Below, piece after piece: positions 17,097 through 25,050 of a stretch of 64,000 nt of DNA. The position numbers and the translations under genes are program-made. The DNA lies in NCBI GenBank assembly GCA_958439195.1, contig OY288169.1, positions 27,593 through 91,592 on the forward strand, read 5' to 3'. How positions within the stretch are numbered: the first letter of the stretch is position 1; each line of letters begins with the position of its first letter. The notes under the pieces were generated by a model. It was not told the origin of the DNA. It saw only the letters and a list, made by a program, of their open reading frames with translations, and did not search any database. The stretch comes from an uncultured Paracoccaceae bacterium. Its GTDB lineage: Bacteria > Pseudomonadota > Alphaproteobacteria > Rhodobacterales > Rhodobacteraceae.

Positions 17097-18056
17097 ATGG
17101 AGACACTTTCGAACCTTGAAGCCTTCGTGCGGAGCGCCGAGTGCGGGAGTTTTTCCGAGGCTGCCCGCCGGTTGGGACTGACGCCAGCAGCGGTCAGCCG
17201 CAATGTCGCCATTCTGGAGCGCAATCTAGGTGTCCGGCTGTTCTACCGGTCGACGCGGGGGCTGAAGCTTACCGAAGCAGGGGAGAGCTTTCTCGCTTCG
17301 GTCGGGGATCCACTCGACCTGCTGCAGGGCGCGATTGCAGCTGTCACCGCACACGGACCCGAACCGGCCGGTACTCTAAAGCTCAGCATGCCGCCCTCCT
17401 TCGGAGTGGCGCATGTGCTGCCGCTCCTGCCCGGGTTCCTCGCACGCTATCCTCTGATCCGGGCGGAATGGCACTTCGAGAACCGCGTCGTCGATTTGGT
17501 CGCAGAAGGCTACGATGCCGCCATCAGCGGCGCGGTCGAGCTATCGCCAGGGATCGTCGCCCGCAAGCTCGCGCCGCTGCATGGCATTGCTGTTGCTTCG
17601 CCTGGGTACATGGCGGGCCGAAGCGCTCCGATCGATCCGGCTGGACTTTCAGATTTCGACGGTATCGCGAGGCGCGTGCTTCGAACCGGTCGCATCCGGC
17701 ACTGGACAATGCGCAACGGAGCGGGCCACGAGATGGCAGCAGAGCTCCCTGAGACAGTAGTGCTAAACGAGCCGAGCGCGATCCGCGAGGCCGCACGCCT
17801 CGGGCTCGGCGTCGCCCTGCTCGCTGTGGCCGAGGTCCTGTCGGATCTTGAGGATGGCCGCCTGATCCGCCTCCTGCCGGACTGGTACGCCGACGTTGGC
17901 GAGGTCTCGGTGTACTACGCCTCGCGGAGCCTTCTTCCCGCTAAGACACGGGCGTTCATCGACTGGATTGATGCGGCGTTTCGGGAAAGCCGCTACCCCG
18001 AGCGCTTCAGCGCCCATCCGCCTCACATACCGTCAGGCGGCGTCCAGCGCCTCTGA
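17097..18056 (+). CDS. LysR-family regulator
   Basis: 319 residues. Winged helix at the N-terminus (LSNLEAFVRSAECGSFSEAARRLGLTPAAVSRNVAILERNLGVRLFYRSTRGLKLTEAGESFL), then the LysR substrate-binding fold from about residue 90. The frame is open upstream to 16740, but that part is antisense to the hydrolase gene and unlike any regulator. The ATG at 17097 after GAAGGTGG is where LysR homology begins. It is divergent from the hydrolase (15905-16891) with a 205-base control region. Effector unknown. Confidence 0.85.
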   Translation: METLSNLEAFVRSAECGSFSEAARRLGLTPAAVSRNVAILERNLGVRLFYRSTRGLKLTEAGESFLASVGDPLDLLQGAIAAVTAHGPEPAGTLKLSMPPSFGVAHVLPLLPGFLARYPLIRAEWHFENRVVDLVAEGYDAAISGAVELSPGIVARKLAPLHGIAVASPGYMAGRSAPIDPAGLSDFDGIARRVLRTGRIRHWTMRNGAGHEMAAELPETVVLNEPSAIREAARLGLGVALLAVAEVLSDLEDGRLIRLLPDWYADVGEVSVYYASRSLLPAKTRAFIDWIDAAFRESRYPERFSAHPPHIPSGGVQRL

Positions 18057-18319
18057 GGCGGAGAAGGACAAGGCTGAACGGGCCCGCCGGCCTGCTCCGC
18101 TGTTTCCAGCCAGAGCTATCCTTGCCGCGTCGCGACAGACTGCATGCGGGCTGGATTAAAGATCTCGCTCACGATCCCACAGACGTGCTTCACGGCCCTG
18201 TCAAGGCTCTGCCGGGCGTGCCATGCGACCTGTACCGGCGCCAATACATCAAGTCCATTTTCCTCTCAGCCGTCTGGGCAGGTGCCCCAGGCCGCATGAA
18301 CCGCATGAAAGGAAAGCCC

Positions 18320-18868
18320 ATGAAGACCTTGATGATGACCGCCGCGCTGGCGCTGACCGCCGCCGGACTTGCCACACAGACCTGCCCCGCCACCGGCCCC
18401 GAAGCCCCTGGCGCCCTCCATGCGGACTGGATGATGGTGGGATGGGAGCGCCGAGAAGGCGATCCGGATTTCGCATTTGCCACCAAGATGGCACGTTACT
18501 ACGACCTCAAGGATACGAAAGGCGTGTTCTACGACAATTTCGCTCCCGGCGAGTCGCAACTGTTCCGCGATGCCGCGGTCTATGGCGCGAACTGGGAAGG
18601 ACTGCAGAACGCGGCGCGGTCGGTGCTGCACGGCCTAACCGGTGTGAACGAGGAACTGGTGGGCACGGATGTCGCTTCGACCACTTTGGGCTTAGTCGGC
18701 CGTATCGACCGGCTGGACGGGCAGGTGATCGCGTTCGACGGCCGGTCGCAACTCGGCTGGGCCTGCGTCGAGGGGGCTTGGAAGATTAAGCATGAGCTGA
18801 ACTACGCATGGATAGTCGAGCCAGAGGCGATCGCCGCCACTTTGGGAAATCGGGTCGCGGATCAGTGA
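18320..18868 (+). CDS. Secreted SnoaL/NTF2-like protein (second copy type)
   Basis: 182 residues. Start at 18320 is backed by AAAGGAAAG and gives a clean signal peptide (MKTLMMTAALALTAAGLATQ). The in-frame extension to 18122 is Arg/His-rich and rejected. The mature part has the layout of a DUF4440/SnoaL domain: FATKMARYYDLKDTKGVFYDNFAPG, VASTTLGLVGRIDRLDGQVIAFDGRSQLGWACVEGAWKIKHELNYAW. It reads rightward behind the LysR gene and may be part of its regulon. The possible binding pocket cannot be read from sequence. Together with the 13734 gene it makes two secreted proteins of this fold within 5 kb. Confidence 0.7.
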   Translation: MKTLMMTAALALTAAGLATQTCPATGPEAPGALHADWMMVGWERREGDPDFAFATKMARYYDLKDTKGVFYDNFAPGESQLFRDAAVYGANWEGLQNAARSVLHGLTGVNEELVGTDVASTTLGLVGRIDRLDGQVIAFDGRSQLGWACVEGAWKIKHELNYAWIVEPEAIAATLGNRVADQ

Positions 18869-18980
18869 CCCTCTCTAGTGCCGTGCAATGGAAGCACGTC
18901 GGCTGTACCGCCGACGGCCATTTCGCAGACGGAGTTGCCGCTTACGCGGGACTGGTCCTGCGTGGCCGATGACACCCAGG

Positions 18981-19003
18981 GGGCACGGCGTCATGCCGTG
19001 CCC
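18981..19003. terminator. Bidirectional terminator-like hairpin
   Basis: Perfect 9-bp stem GGGCACGGC/GCCGTGCCC with a 5-base loop, centred between two convergent genes (18320-18868 and 19096-19986). TTCAACT follows on the right. A T-run is lacking. Confidence 0.55.
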
Positions 19004-19095
19004 TTCAACTGAAGAGGATGCCGGGATTGCTGCCCTCATAGTGTTCCCCCTGCTCGAACATGATTGGCATGGGCGGCTTGACGTCCTGACAAATG

Positions 19096-19986
19096 CTAGT
19101 CGGTGGCGCGGGAAGCTGACTCGGAAGATACGGCTCGCAACCACCTTCGGAAATCCTTCATGGCGGGTGTAAGCGGTCGGTCTGCAGGCCATGTCAGGAA
19201 GTAGCTGCCCGCTGACAACACGGTCGAGAACGGCTGAACCAGCCGCCCATCGGCAATCTGGCGGGTGAACATGCCCACGGGAAGCAGGGCAACGCCGCCG
19301 CCTTCCCTGGCGATGTCGGCCATCGCCAGGGACGAATCGAAAATGGGGCCGGTCAGGGGTGGACAGAATGATCCCACTTCTGCAAACCAGCGGGGCCATT
19401 CATCGCTACGATAGCTTCGCAGCAGGACTTCACGGCCAAGGTGCTTCGGGTCGGTCAGATAATCGGCAATCGACGGCGCACACAGGGGCGCTAGCGGTGC
19501 TTCGACCAGAAGGTCGGACTCAAGCCCGGTCCAGGATCCCGCGCCGTATCGGATGGCCATGTCGAGCCCTTCGCGAAGGATCTCGACGCGGTTGTTGTTG
19601 GTCGAGATGCGGAGGTCGACCATCGGATGGGTCTGCCGGAACTCGGGCAGGCGCGGCAGCAGCCATCCCACGGCAAAGGTTGTGACGACGCCGATCTTCA
19701 ACGTCTCGATGTCGCGGTGTCCGGTGATCCGATCCAGCGTCCGCGCCATCGCGTCGAATCCGTGCTCCAGGACGGGGTAGAGCGCTCTTGCTTCATCGGT
19801 CGGCACCAATCCGCCGGACGCGCGCACGAACAGGCCTACGCCCAACCGATCCTCTAACCTTGCCACCTGATGGCTGACCGCGGCTTGGGTGATGCGCAAC
19901 TCTATGGCAGCGCGTGTAAAACTGCCTTGCCTGTAGGCGGTTTCGAACACGCGGAGCCCGTTCAGAGGTAGGTCTGGGCGATCCAT
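19096..19986 (-). CDS. AmpR-like LysR regulator of the beta-lactamase gene
   Basis: 296 residues. The N-terminus (MDRPDLPLNGLRVFETAYRQGSFTRAAIELRITQAAVSHQVARLEDRLGVGLFVRASGGLVPTDEA, broken here only by reading) follows AmpR/GcvA-type LysR proteins, in which LPLNALRAFE and the SFTRAA/AVSHQV helix are typical. The effector domain starts near residue 92 (LKIGVVTTFAVGWLLPRL), and the Asn/Thr-rich stretch DLRISTNNNRVE matches AmpR-like members. It is divergent from a class A beta-lactamase gene. In characterised ampR-bla pairs AmpR senses cell-wall fragments and activates bla. A T-N11-A box (19991-20005) lies directly upstream of this start. Confidence 0.85.
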   Translation of the reverse strand: MDRPDLPLNGLRVFETAYRQGSFTRAAIELRITQAAVSHQVARLEDRLGVGLFVRASGGLVPTDEARALYPVLEHGFDAMARTLDRITGHRDIETLKIGVVTTFAVGWLLPRLPEFRQTHPMVDLRISTNNNRVEILREGLDMAIRYGAGSWTGLESDLLVEAPLAPLCAPSIADYLTDPKHLGREVLLRSYRSDEWPRWFAEVGSFCPPLTGPIFDSSLAMADIAREGGGVALLPVGMFTRQIADGRLVQPFSTVLSAGSYFLTWPADRPLTPAMKDFRRWLRAVSSESASRATD

Positions 19987-19990
19987 GGGT

Positions 19991-20005
19991 ATTACTCCAG
20001 CTAAT
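19991..20005. promoter_or_regulatory. LysR-type T-N11-A box between ampR-like gene and bla
   Basis: ATTACTCCAGCTAAT is an interrupted inverted repeat (ATTA-N7-TAAT) meeting the LysR T-N11-A rule. It lies 4 bases upstream of the ampR-like start and 174 bases from bla. The position would allow autorepression. Activation of bla might use another site nearer 20030-20060. Confidence 0.4.
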
Positions 20006-20178
20006 GCTGAGGGTGATATTTTGTCGTTTGATGGCAGTAAAGCAGCAAATTAAAGGAAGCGGCGATACATCCACTGATGTCTCATACGTTCCAACCTTTG
20101 ATAGCCGCTCGTCATGCATCGTCTCAAGCGGGCGACGGAGCGGAGTATTGCGCAATCGATCCAGACAAGGATGATCCC

Positions 20179-21063
20179 ATGATTCCCCTCTCATCTATGC
20201 TGCCTTTTCTGGCTGCCGGGCTTTCGCTTGGACTGCTCGCCCCCGCGCCTGCCCTTGCGAATGACCCAGAGCAGCACCTTGCGGCAACCATCGACCGCAT
20301 CGAACGCGACCTTGACGCACGCATAGGCCTTGTAATCCACGATAGCGGTTCGGACTGGTCGATCAGCCATCGCGCCGACGAACGCTTCCTGATGGCCAGC
20401 ACCTTCAAGACGATGTTGTGCGGCGCGGTTCTGAACCTTGTGGATGCGGGCGACATCGACTTGGCCGAACCGCTTGTCATCAAAGCTGAGGATATCCTCG
20501 ACTATGCGCCTGTCACCGAAACGATGGTCGGCAACACGATGACCGTGGGCGCGCTATGTCATGCCGCGCTCGATATGAGCGACAACACAGCTACGAACCT
20601 GCTCATCGATCGGATTGGCGGAACACCAAGCGTGACCTCGTTCCTGCGCGAGATCGGCGACCCGATTAGCCGAGTTGACCGTCGCGAGCCCGAGTTGAAC
20701 ACTTTCATTCCGGGCGATCCGCGGGATACCACCAGTCCGGATGCGATGGTCTCGACCATGGCGGCATTGTTGATCGGTGACGCCCTGTTGCCCACGTCGC
20801 GTGCGCAACTGGTCGACTGGATGAGCGCCGGCAGCGTCACCGGCACCTTGATCCGTGCAAGCACGCCGGAAGGCTGGCATGTCGCGGACCGGTCGGGCAG
20901 CGCCGACTTCAACCGCAACATCGTGGCGATGGTCACGCCGCCAGATCGGAAGCCCTACTTCATCGCAATTTTCCTGTCTGATGCCGAAGCCGACTTCGAC
21001 ACCCGAAACGCTGCGGTAATCGCGCTATCCGAAGCCGTGATGCAGGTCGTGACAAGCCAGTAA
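20179..21063 (+). CDS. bla: Class A beta-lactamase, CARB-like
   Basis: 294 residues with a Sec signal (FLAAGLSLGLLAPAPALAN). All class A motifs are present: STFK (Ser70-x-x-Lys73), SDN130-132, EPELN (Glu166), and RSG in place of the usual KTG at 234-236, an Arg variant typical of CARB/PSE carbenicillinases. Cys77 (FKTMLC) and Cys123 (VGALC) can form the disulfide seen in that group. REIGDPISRVDRREPELN, GDPRDTTSPDA and the TSQ C-terminus also fit CARB enzymes. AAGGATG is spaced before 20179. The frame continues to 20077 but without a signal peptide. It should hydrolyse penicillins in the periplasm. Regulation by the divergent AmpR-like gene is inferred. Confidence 0.92.
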   Translation: MIPLSSMLPFLAAGLSLGLLAPAPALANDPEQHLAATIDRIERDLDARIGLVIHDSGSDWSISHRADERFLMASTFKTMLCGAVLNLVDAGDIDLAEPLVIKAEDILDYAPVTETMVGNTMTVGALCHAALDMSDNTATNLLIDRIGGTPSVTSFLREIGDPISRVDRREPELNTFIPGDPRDTTSPDAMVSTMAALLIGDALLPTSRAQLVDWMSAGSVTGTLIRASTPEGWHVADRSGSADFNRNIVAMVTPPDRKPYFIAIFLSDAEADFDTRNAAVIALSEAVMQVVTSQ

Positions 21064-21214
21064 GGTCGCTTTGGCCGCGCCACGTGCGGCGCGGCCATCC
21101 CTGCCATTCGGTTCGTGGATCCGGCGATCTCAAATCACGACCAAACCCACCGATACGCGCACTGTCTTTGATCCGCGCCTCCGCGCTGTCTTGAGACGTC
21201 GCACGGCAGACTTC

Positions 21215-22099
21215 TCAACTGGAAAAGCGCCATCGCCGCACGTGTTCAATAAGGGCCCGCAGCTTTGGCGCCATGTGCTTGCGCTGCGGAAAGTAAAGCT
21301 GAAAACCGGAAAACGGCGGCAAGTATTCTGTGAGAAGCGGGACCAGCGCACCACTTTCAAGGTACTCTCGCATGCAGTCCCGCGTGGCGAAGGTGATGCC
21401 GCCTCCCGCCAGCGCCAAACGCAACATCAGACGCAGATCGTTGGTCGTGACTTGCGGATCGACCATGACGTCGAAGGGCCTGCCGTCCTGCACGAATTCC
21501 CAGTGCCAGGGTGCAGTATTGGGATGCGGGCGCCACCCAATGCAGCGATGCTGAAGAAGATCCCTTGGATGATCGGGTGCGCCATGGCGCGCAATGCAGG
21601 CAGGTGACGCTGCCGCCACTTCGCTTTGGGGGCCGCCGACGGGCACGGCGATCATGTCCTGCTCGATCACTTCGCCCAGATGGACTCCAGCATCGTAGCC
21701 ATATTCGACAATGTCCAGCTCGTCATCCGTCACCGTTACATCAACCGTGACCTTGGGGTGCGCTTCTGCAAAGCGCGCCAACAACGGCCCCGACAGAAAG
21801 TCTTCGGCGATCGATGTTACGGCAAGCCGCAGCCTTCCGCTTGGTGCGTCGGCGTTCACCTCTAGGGCCTGTTGCACTGCCCCCATCGGCGCGCGCAGGC
21901 TTTCCACCAGCCTCTCCCCGGCTTCGGTCAGGCGAACGGCGCGGGTCGTGCGCATGACTAGCTGCAACCCCACAGTATCCTCAAGCCTGCGGATGCCCTG
22001 GCTTACAGCAGATCGCGTCACGCCAAGGCGGTCGGCGGCAGCGCGAAAGTTCCGTTCATCGGCAACGGCAAGCAGAAGCGGCAGCAGGTTAAGGTCCAC
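21215..22099 (-). CDS. LysR-family regulator
   Basis: 294 residues from the GTG at 22099, which has a GGGGGTG upstream and places the first helix correctly (VDLNLLPLLLAVADERNFRAAADRLGVTRSAVSQGIRRLEDTVGLQLVMRTTRAVRLTEAGERL). An in-frame ATG at 22192 would add a region overlapping the SDR promoter. The effector domain follows the CrgA-like LysR layout (GRLRLAVTSIAEDFLSGPLLARFAEAHPKVTVDV). It is divergent from the SDR gene at 22214 with its Atu4866-domain partner, and probably regulates them. Confidence 0.85.
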   Translation of the reverse strand: MDLNLLPLLLAVADERNFRAAADRLGVTRSAVSQGIRRLEDTVGLQLVMRTTRAVRLTEAGERLVESLRAPMGAVQQALEVNADAPSGRLRLAVTSIAEDFLSGPLLARFAEAHPKVTVDVTVTDDELDIVEYGYDAGVHLGEVIEQDMIAVPVGGPQSEVAAASPACIARHGAPDHPRDLLQHRCIGWRPHPNTAPWHWEFVQDGRPFDVMVDPQVTTNDLRLMLRLALAGGGITFATRDCMREYLESGALVPLLTEYLPPFSGFQLYFPQRKHMAPKLRALIEHVRRWRFSS

Positions 22100-22213
22100 T
22101 TCACACCCCCATTGTCGCGCACTGCTAACCACCCAGTCCAGTGACGACCCGATACCCTTTGCAACGGCCGAAGTCCATCTAGCCCCTGACAACTGGCAGG
22201 AAAAGGAAAAGCC

Positions 22214-22936
22214 ATGAATAAAGTCATACTGATTACCGGAGCCTCGAGCGGAATCGGCGAGGGCATCGCCCGCGAACTTGGCGCGCGCGGTGCGAAGGTT
22301 CTGATGGGCGCACGCCGGACAGACCGGCTGGATGCCATCGCCAGCGACCTGCGCGCGTCGGGCGCCGATGTCGCGACCGCATTCCTCGACGTCGCTGATC
22401 TGCGCTCCGTGAAGGATTTCGCGCAGACCGCGCTCAACCTATGGGGCCGGATCGACGTGCTTGTGAACAACGCGGGCGTCATGCCCTTGTCCCCCTTTTT
22501 CGCCCTCAAGGTAGAGGAATGGGAGCGGATGGTGGACGTGAACATCAAGGGTGTCCTGTGGGGGATCGGCGCGGTGTTGCCGGTCATGGAACGCCAAGGC
22601 GAGGGCCAGATCATAAACATCGGCTCGATCGGTGCCCTGCAGGTCGTGCCAACTGCAGCCGTCTACTGCGCCACCAAGTTCGCGGTCCGCGCGATATCGG
22701 ACGGCCTTCGCCAGGAAAGCAGCGCGATCCGTGTCACCTGCGTCAATCCCGGCGTGGTCGAAAGCGAGCTCGCCTCCACCATCACGCATGAGGAGACGCA
22801 GGCGATGATCGGCTCCTACTGTGCCGTGGCTCTGCAACCCGCCGACATCGCCCGCGCCGTACGTCAGTTGATCGAGGCCCCGGCGACCGTTGACACCACC
22901 GAAATCACCATCCGTCCCACCGCATCCGCAAATTGA
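22214..22936 (+). CDS. Short-chain dehydrogenase/reductase
   Basis: 240 residues, classical SDR. TGASSGIGEGIARELG (cofactor loop), ARRTDRLD with Arg residues favouring NADP(H), NNAGVMPLSPF, the catalytic Ser in GSIG, and YCATKFAV (Tyr-x-x-x-Lys), then NPGVVESELAS. It resembles NADP-dependent SDRs annotated as clavaldehyde-dehydrogenase or serine-dehydrogenase-like enzymes. Substrate is unknown. Strong GGAAAAGGAAAA lies before the ATG. It is followed 8 bases later by the small Atu4866-domain gene and is divergent from a LysR gene. Confidence 0.9.
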   Translation: MNKVILITGASSGIGEGIARELGARGAKVLMGARRTDRLDAIASDLRASGADVATAFLDVADLRSVKDFAQTALNLWGRIDVLVNNAGVMPLSPFFALKVEEWERMVDVNIKGVLWGIGAVLPVMERQGEGQIINIGSIGALQVVPTAAVYCATKFAVRAISDGLRQESSAIRVTCVNPGVVESELASTITHEETQAMIGSYCAVALQPADIARAVRQLIEAPATVDTTEITIRPTASAN

Positions 22937-22944
22937 GGTTCATC

Positions 22945-23250
22945 ATGAAGAAATCAACCATTCTCACCGCCGCTTTGTTGGCCAGCAGCGCCGTGTTCGC
23001 CGAAGAGGCTGCCCCGCCGCATCCTTACGTCGGGATGTGGGTCACGGCTGACAAGCACATCCGTCACGAACTCTTGCCAAATGGCCGCTATGTCGAAGCC
23101 CGGGGCAATCGCGAACGCGCCTATGAAGGACACTACAAGGTGACCGGCAATTACATCGAATACTGGGATGACACTGGCTTTACCGCTGACGGCACCTTCG
23201 TCGAGCCCGATGTGCTGCATCATGCCGGCATGATCCTTTACCTGAAGTAA
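22945..23250 (+). CDS. Secreted Atu4866-domain small protein
   Basis: 101 residues. Signal peptide MKKSTILTAALLASSAVFAEE. The mature 80 residues (HPYVGMWVTADKHIRHELL, NGRYVEARGNRERAYEGHYKV, NYIEYWDDTGFTADGTF, HHAGMILY) match my memory of the Agrobacterium Atu4866 family, a small beta-barrel of unknown function often next to SDR and LysR genes. The ATG at 22945 with TTGAGG ahead is preferred to a TTG at 22933. It is probably translated from the SDR transcript. Periplasmic role unknown. The family call is from recall and not searched. Confidence 0.75.
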   Translation: MKKSTILTAALLASSAVFAEEAAPPHPYVGMWVTADKHIRHELLPNGRYVEARGNRERAYEGHYKVTGNYIEYWDDTGFTADGTFVEPDVLHHAGMILYLK

Positions 23251-23294
23251 GTTCCGCATCATCGGAACGCCTATCCTACGTTCCCTCCTCACTG

Positions 23295-23325
23295 GTCGGC
23301 CCTCCGCTCCGTCGGGGGGGCCGAC
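23295..23325. terminator. Terminator-like hairpin between convergent genes
   Basis: 8-bp perfect stem GTCGGCCC (23295-23302) and GGGCCGAC (23318-23325), with the loop largely C and G rich. It lies 44 bases after the Atu4866 gene and 9 before the end of the leftward LysR gene. Confidence 0.55.
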
Positions 23326-23334
23326 GCAGGCGCC

Positions 23335-24234
23335 TTAGCCATTCAGAACTGGCAAATCGCGCAACCTGTCGCGGGCAAAGTCAAGAAAGCTGCGTAGTTT
23401 CGCGGTCACGCGCCGGCCCTCGTGGTGAACAAGATGAACCGGAAGGCGCTCCGCTTCGAACGTGTCCAGTATCGTTAGCAGACCTCCATCCTGCAGATCG
23501 TGATCGACCTGATAGGACAGAACGCGCGTTACCCCCCAGCCTCTTCTCGCCAGTTCCAAGGCTGCGCCGACGTTCGACACAAAGAGCCGCGGTTTCAACC
23601 GGACGATCTCGCTCCGGTCTTTGCCAAACCGCCATTCGGTGTTCGGTGTGGTGCCGCCGATCGCGATGATCCTGTGATGTGTCAGGTCTGCCGGTGTCTG
23701 CGGAACCCCGTAGTTTTGAAGGTAGTCCGGTGCCGCACAGATGACCCGGCGCACATGACCGACACGCACCGCCGTTAATCCAGAGGGCGGCAGATCACCA
23801 ATCCGCAGGGCGACATCAATCCCTTCCTCGGCCAGGTTGACGATACGGTCAACCGTCAGCAGGTCGGCCGATACAGCCGGATAGGCATCCAGGAAATCGG
23901 CAAGGATCGGGGCTACGTGGATATGTCCGAACTCGACCGGGGCGGTAACCCGCAAATGGCCAGTTGGGCGCGCCGCCATGCCCGACGCAAGGTCATCGGC
24001 CGCCCGCAGATCGGACAGGATGCCGCGCACTTCTTCTAGGTAATCCCGGCCCACGTCCGTCAGCCGGACCACCCGCGTCGTGCGCAGGAAAAGTCGCGCG
24101 CCAAGGCGTTCCTCCAAGTCGTTTACGCCGCGCGTCACGGATGGCGGGCTCAGGCCCGTCGCCCGTGCGCCGCCGGCAAAACTGCCTGACTCGGCGACAG
24201 CCACGAACACCTCCAGCATCTGTATCCGGTCCAT
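23335..24234 (-). CDS. LysR-family regulator
   Basis: 299 residues. DNA-binding part: MDRIQMLEVFVAVAESGSFAGGARATGLSPPSVTRGVNDLEERLGARLFLRTTRVVRLTDVGRDYLE (read in order, residues 1-67). Effector domain from residue 93 (GHLRVTAPVEFGHIHVAPILADFLDAYP), the CrgA/PecT-like subgroup. It is divergent from the GST gene at 24366. The 131-base gap is AT-rich and should hold the operator. Ligand unknown. Confidence 0.88.
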   Translation of the reverse strand: MDRIQMLEVFVAVAESGSFAGGARATGLSPPSVTRGVNDLEERLGARLFLRTTRVVRLTDVGRDYLEEVRGILSDLRAADDLASGMAARPTGHLRVTAPVEFGHIHVAPILADFLDAYPAVSADLLTVDRIVNLAEEGIDVALRIGDLPPSGLTAVRVGHVRRVICAAPDYLQNYGVPQTPADLTHHRIIAIGGTTPNTEWRFGKDRSEIVRLKPRLFVSNVGAALELARRGWGVTRVLSYQVDHDLQDGGLLTILDTFEAERLPVHLVHHEGRRVTAKLRSFLDFARDRLRDLPVLNG

Positions 24235-24365
24235 CTTATCATTCCAAAACGCAGAATGGTGACTTCCAAAATTGGCTCATTATTTCGCATTAGAAAAGGA
24301 ATTAGAAATGGTTCAACGCTTGGGACAGCCCCGCGCCTGGAATGTCGATCAGAAGGACCGAACCA

Positions 24366-24992
24366 ATGACCACCCCGATCAAGCTTTACCGCAACCCCAA
24401 ATCGGGCCACTGTCACCGGGTCGAACTGATGATGGCCTTACTTGGGCTGCGCTATGAGAACATCGACCTCGACATGGCGAACGGTGCCCACAAGGCGCCT
24501 GCCTATCTGCGGATCAGCCCTTTCGGTCTGGTCCCCGCGATTGACGATGGCGGCTACACGCTGTCTGACAGCAACGCGATTTTGATCTACCTCGTGCAGA
24601 CTTATGCCCGGGGCGCGCACTGGCTGCCGCAGGACGCGAGGCAGGCCGCCGAGGTCCAGAGATGGCTGACCGTGGCCGCCGACAACATCTATGCTGGTCC
24701 TTGCGCTGCGCGTCTGGTCAAGGTCTTTGGCACCGAACACGATCATGCCGCCGCAGTTGCAAAGGCGCACGACCTTTTCAAGGTAATGGACTCGCATCTG
24801 GCGGGCCGTGACTGGCTGGCCGCAGGCAACATTACCATCGCCGACGTTGCAGGCTACAGCTACATCGCGCACGCGCCGGAGGGCGGAGTCGACTTGGCAC
24901 CTTACCCGAATCTACGCGCCTGGTTGGCCCGCATCGAGGCGCAGCCGAACTTCGTGCCGATGGCTTCCTCCCAGATCCCGGACCTAGCCTGA
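24366..24992 (+). CDS. Glutathione S-transferase
   Basis: 208 residues. Thioredoxin-like N-domain with KLYRNPKSGHCHRVELMMALLGL (Ser/Cys active-site region), ISPFGLVPAIDDGGYTLSDSNAILIYL (cis-Pro and glutathione gamma-Glu binding Asp-Ser). Helical C-domain with the N-capping box ITIADVAGYSYI. It catalyses glutathione conjugation or reduction of small electrophiles in the cytoplasm. The ATG at 24366, after AAGGACC, fits the family start. It is divergent from a LysR gene and followed after 58 bases by the flavoprotein at 25051, so both may belong to the same regulon. Confidence 0.88.
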   Translation: MTTPIKLYRNPKSGHCHRVELMMALLGLRYENIDLDMANGAHKAPAYLRISPFGLVPAIDDGGYTLSDSNAILIYLVQTYARGAHWLPQDARQAAEVQRWLTVAADNIYAGPCAARLVKVFGTEHDHAAAVAKAHDLFKVMDSHLAGRDWLAAGNITIADVAGYSYIAHAPEGGVDLAPYPNLRAWLARIEAQPNFVPMASSQIPDLA

Positions 24993-25050
24993 CGACCGAA
25001 CCGTCCCGGGGCGCTGATCACCGCTTCGACCTCTTTGAGCGAGCCACGCC

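Noticed and set aside
21071..21607. Rightward frame of 178 codons after bla
   Set aside because: Mostly antisense to the LysR gene at 21215-22099. No recognisable features.
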